This document shows positions 62,100-64,000 of a stretch of DNA of 64,000 bases, piece by piece. A model generated the notes under the pieces. It ran no database searches, was not told where the DNA came from, and saw only the letters and a program-made list of their open reading frames with translations. The DNA comes from Nitrospinaceae bacterium (GTDB lineage: Bacteria; Nitrospinota; Nitrospinia; Nitrospinales; Nitrospinaceae), in contig JAJDBF010000007.1 of NCBI GenBank assembly GCA_029261535.1, forward strand, positions 1 to 64,000, read 5' to 3'. How positions within the stretch are numbered: position 1 is the first letter of the stretch; the number at the start of each line of letters is the position of its first letter. A program made the translations under genes and the position numbers.

Positions 62100-64000
62100 T
62101 TATTTTTCGGTCAATCTAATTGCCCCGTCCCAGTTGGAAGGTAGCGTTTCATTTTCCAGCCCACTGACTCTTTTTATCATTAACAACGCGGCTGGGTTTC
62201 CCGGTCTAAAAGAAAGTGCTTTTTCAAACGCAGTCCGAGCCTGAGAGAAATCCTTATTTAGATAGGCATCGTATCCACTTTGATACTCTGCAAAATAGGT
62301 AGCGTCACTTTGACTTATGGTTTCGTCGCTCTCCCTTACCACTTCAAACACGCGAACCGCTTCATCCTTGCCCTTGACCTTGATCAGGTCCAGTAGCCGG
62401 GTGTGAAACAATCCTGGCGTCAAATGATCCAGAGTGAACTGAGAAATCATGATGGCAGTACCATACAGCTTATTGGCCCCCTCCAGGCGAGATCCCAAGT
62501 TGACCGCATCGCCCATGACGGTATAGTCCATCACCTGGTCTGACCCCATATTACCGAGGACCATGGGACCCGTGTTGATTCCGATGCGGCAATGGATTTC
62601 TGGGAATCCCCGCTCAAGCCACTCTGGCCGCAATTCGCTTAAACGTTTTTGCATAGCCAGGGCAGAATTCACGGCCCGGTCCGCGTGGTCCAATGAAGGA
62701 ATGGGAGCCCCGAACTCGGCCATGATGGCATCACCTTCGTATTTGTCGATGATCCCGTTTTGGCTAAACACTTCCTCGGTCATTTCGCTCAGGTACTCGT
62801 TGAGCAGTTGAACCAATTGTGTTGGAGATAACTTTTCTGACAAGTTGGTAAAATTGGTCATATCAGAAAATAAAACGGTGAGCACCCTTTCCTCACCTCC
62901 CAGTTGCAAACGATCCGGTTGTGCCAAAAGTTCATTAACCACCGTCTCTGGAAGATACCGGGCAAAAGCTCCTCGGATAAAAGCCTGGTCACGGGTTGTC
63001 GCTACTTGAAGTCCGACCACCAGAGTAACTAAAACAATAGTCAGCCCAAGCATTAAGGAAAATACCGGCACAAGGACCAGCTGATTCAATTCATACCATG
63101 TGAGGTATACCGTTCCAAGGTAGACTAGTACGCCCACCAAATAGAGAGGCCAACTGGCGCGAAACGCCGCGGCTATCCCCAACAATAAAGTCCCGGCTAT
63201 TAAGGTGAAAGAGGATTCCGATAAAGTCCATTTTCTGAAAAATGTCTGGGTGAGAAAACCATTGAGCATCGCTGTGTGGATCGAAACAAGCGGTACATTG
63301 CCTTCCAACGGGGTCCGGCCAATGTCGGATATTCCCTGTGATATATCCGCGACGAAAACCAATCGCCCTTGAAAAAACTCAGCAAGGTTGCCTTGCAGAA
63401 CAGGATTTTCAAACTTTTTGAGGAGGGTATGAACCGTCATCAGGTCAAAATCTTCCCTCCATGGTTTAACAAATGGAATCGTGGTGCGGCCCTGCTTATC
63501 GATTGGAACCACTACATCCTTCTCAAGGAATGACCCTTTGACGGAGGGAATGGTCAACGCTGTGCCCCATTCCACCTGCATCTGGTTCAACGGCACCCCC
63601 ATGTAATCGAGAAACATGATAAGAGGTAGCGAGGGCACTACTCCGGAATCAACTTTGATCAGAAGTGGCACGTGTCGGAAAATCCCATCCTCGTCACCCT
63701 CAACATTGATATGGCCCGTATGCCCACCTGTATTTGCGAAGGAGTCGGCCTGTAAAAGTGCCTTGTGTGCCGGGCGAGCAAGGCTCTTCCCGGTTTCCTT
63801 GACTTTAGCTTGAAGTGCCTGCCTTAGTTCTGCGTAGGCCGCACCTTCCCCCCAGTGAAACGCTGTTGAATTCTGGTTTTGGTCAAAAGCTACCGGGAGA
63901 TAGGCTTTAGAGAGGGATTTGATCGACCGGGCAAATACTTCATCGGCATCCTTATGGCTGGGATGGGAAAATATGATGTCATAGGCCACCTGCTCAGGTT
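62100..64000 (-). CDS. CHASE2 adenylate/guanylate cyclase, 5' end outside window
   Basis: The frame is open to the window edge, so the N-terminus is missing. The visible part begins within the CHASE2 extracytoplasmic domain (SHPSHKDADEVFARSIKSLS... RPAHKALLQADSFANTGGHT...). Three or more membrane helices follow (FTLIAGTLLLGIAAAFRASW, LYLVGVLVYLGTVYLTWYEL, LGLTIVLVTLVVGLQVATT), and then a class III cyclase domain (VLTVLFSDMTNFTNLSEKLS with the first metal Asp, DKYEGDAIMAEFGAP with the second). VMDYTVMGDAVNLGSRLEGA is also conserved. A short TPR-like tail (AYLNKDFSQARTAFEKALSF) ends it. It would make cAMP or cGMP in response to an external signal. Confidence 0.92.
   Translation of the reverse strand, partial: PEQVAYDIIFSHPSHKDADEVFARSIKSLSKAYLPVAFDQNQNSTAFHWGEGAAYAELRQALQAKVKETGKSLARPAHKALLQADSFANTGGHTGHINVEGDEDGIFRHVPLLIKVDSGVVPSLPLIMFLDYMGVPLNQMQVEWGTALTIPSVKGSFLEKDVVVPIDKQGRTTIPFVKPWREDFDLMTVHTLLKKFENPVLQGNLAEFFQGRLVFVADISQGISDIGRTPLEGNVPLVSIHTAMLNGFLTQTFFRKWTLSESSFTLIAGTLLLGIAAAFRASWPLYLVGVLVYLGTVYLTWYELNQLVLVPVFSLMLGLTIVLVTLVVGLQVATTRDQAFIRGAFARYLPETVVNELLAQPDRLQLGGEERVLTVLFSDMTNFTNLSEKLSPTQLVQLLNEYLSEMTEEVFSQNGIIDKYEGDAIMAEFGAPIPSLDHADRAVNSALAMQKRLSELRPEWLERGFPEIHCRIGINTGPMVLGNMGSDQVMDYTVMGDAVNLGSRLEGANKLYGTAIMISQFTLDHLTPGLFHTRLLDLIKVKGKDEAVRVFEVVRESDETISQSDATYFAEYQSGYDAYLNKDFSQARTAFEKALSFRPGNPAALLMIKRVSGLENETLPSNWDGAIRLTEK

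Overview
The window comes from a diderm, flagellated, LPS-bearing bacterium of moderate GC. It carries outer-membrane beta-barrels, an LpxR-like lipid A deacylase, L- and P-ring flagellar genes, IHF and RpoH. Sigma-54 promoters before the flagellar genes, a decaheme cytochrome/MtrB-type porin pair, a Na+-pumping OadABG decarboxylase and the pheA-tyrA-cmk-rpsA-sppA-ihfB cluster suggest a relative of Nitrospinota or the former Deltaproteobacteria. This placement is an inference; no rRNA or other decisive marker is present, and I recognise no tRNA, CRISPR array, riboswitch or prophage.

Layout. 1-3.4 kb: the 3' end of an IS30-family transposase, then a ten-heme periplasmic cytochrome and an MtrB/PioB-like porin that could form a transmembrane electron conduit. 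3.5-4.9 kb: a Fic protein preceded by a regular array of eight 11-bp sites on alternating strands every 25 bp. 5-9.2 kb: minus-strand accessory genes (a duplicated degenerate protease-like secreted protein, a KAP NTPase, a metallophosphoesterase). 9.5-11.6 kb: arsenate reductase, a GNAT acetyltransferase and a rhodanese, separated by dispersed repeats. 11.8-21.8 kb: flagellar genes flgF-G-A-H-(two Ig-like lipoproteins)-I-J-N-K-L, driven by two good sigma-54 promoters. 22-27 kb: a two-component pair, fumarase and RpoH. 27.1-31.8 kb: small exported proteins, an LpxR-like enzyme, an HDOD protein and a glycosyltransferase. 32.4-41.9 kb (minus): a small membrane protein, a DUF1566 protein, a nitrilase, aroC, ihfB, sppA, rpsA, cmk, tyrA and pheA, i.e. 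aromatic amino-acid synthesis beside core translation genes, with aroA missing from its usual place. 42.2-47.5 kb: a thiamine-binding protein, an AT-rich M48 protease/TPR gene that looks acquired, a ChaN-PDZ protein, rpsU and rlmB. 47.9-55.4 kb: an AsmA-family protein, a TfoX-domain protein and oadGBA. 56.3-59.8 kb: smc. 59.9-64 kb: a second IS30 remnant, a caspase-domain lipoprotein and a CHASE2 adenylate cyclase that runs off the edge.

Almost every intergenic gap longer than 150 bp is built from a small set of recurring repeats. I call them A (45-bp unit), B (CCACCTTGCGGTGG unit), C (GAGATTCTTC...CAGAATGACA), D (28-bp TTCAAGAAC...GTTCTTGAA palindrome), E (TTCGACAAGCTCAGG) and F (GACCGCAAGGTCCG). 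They are combined in different orders and orientations.

The most unusual item is the phased operator-like array before the Fic gene. The last site covers the start codon and the encoded protein has a C-terminal helix-turn-helix, which suggests an undescribed autoregulated Fic AMPylase circuit.
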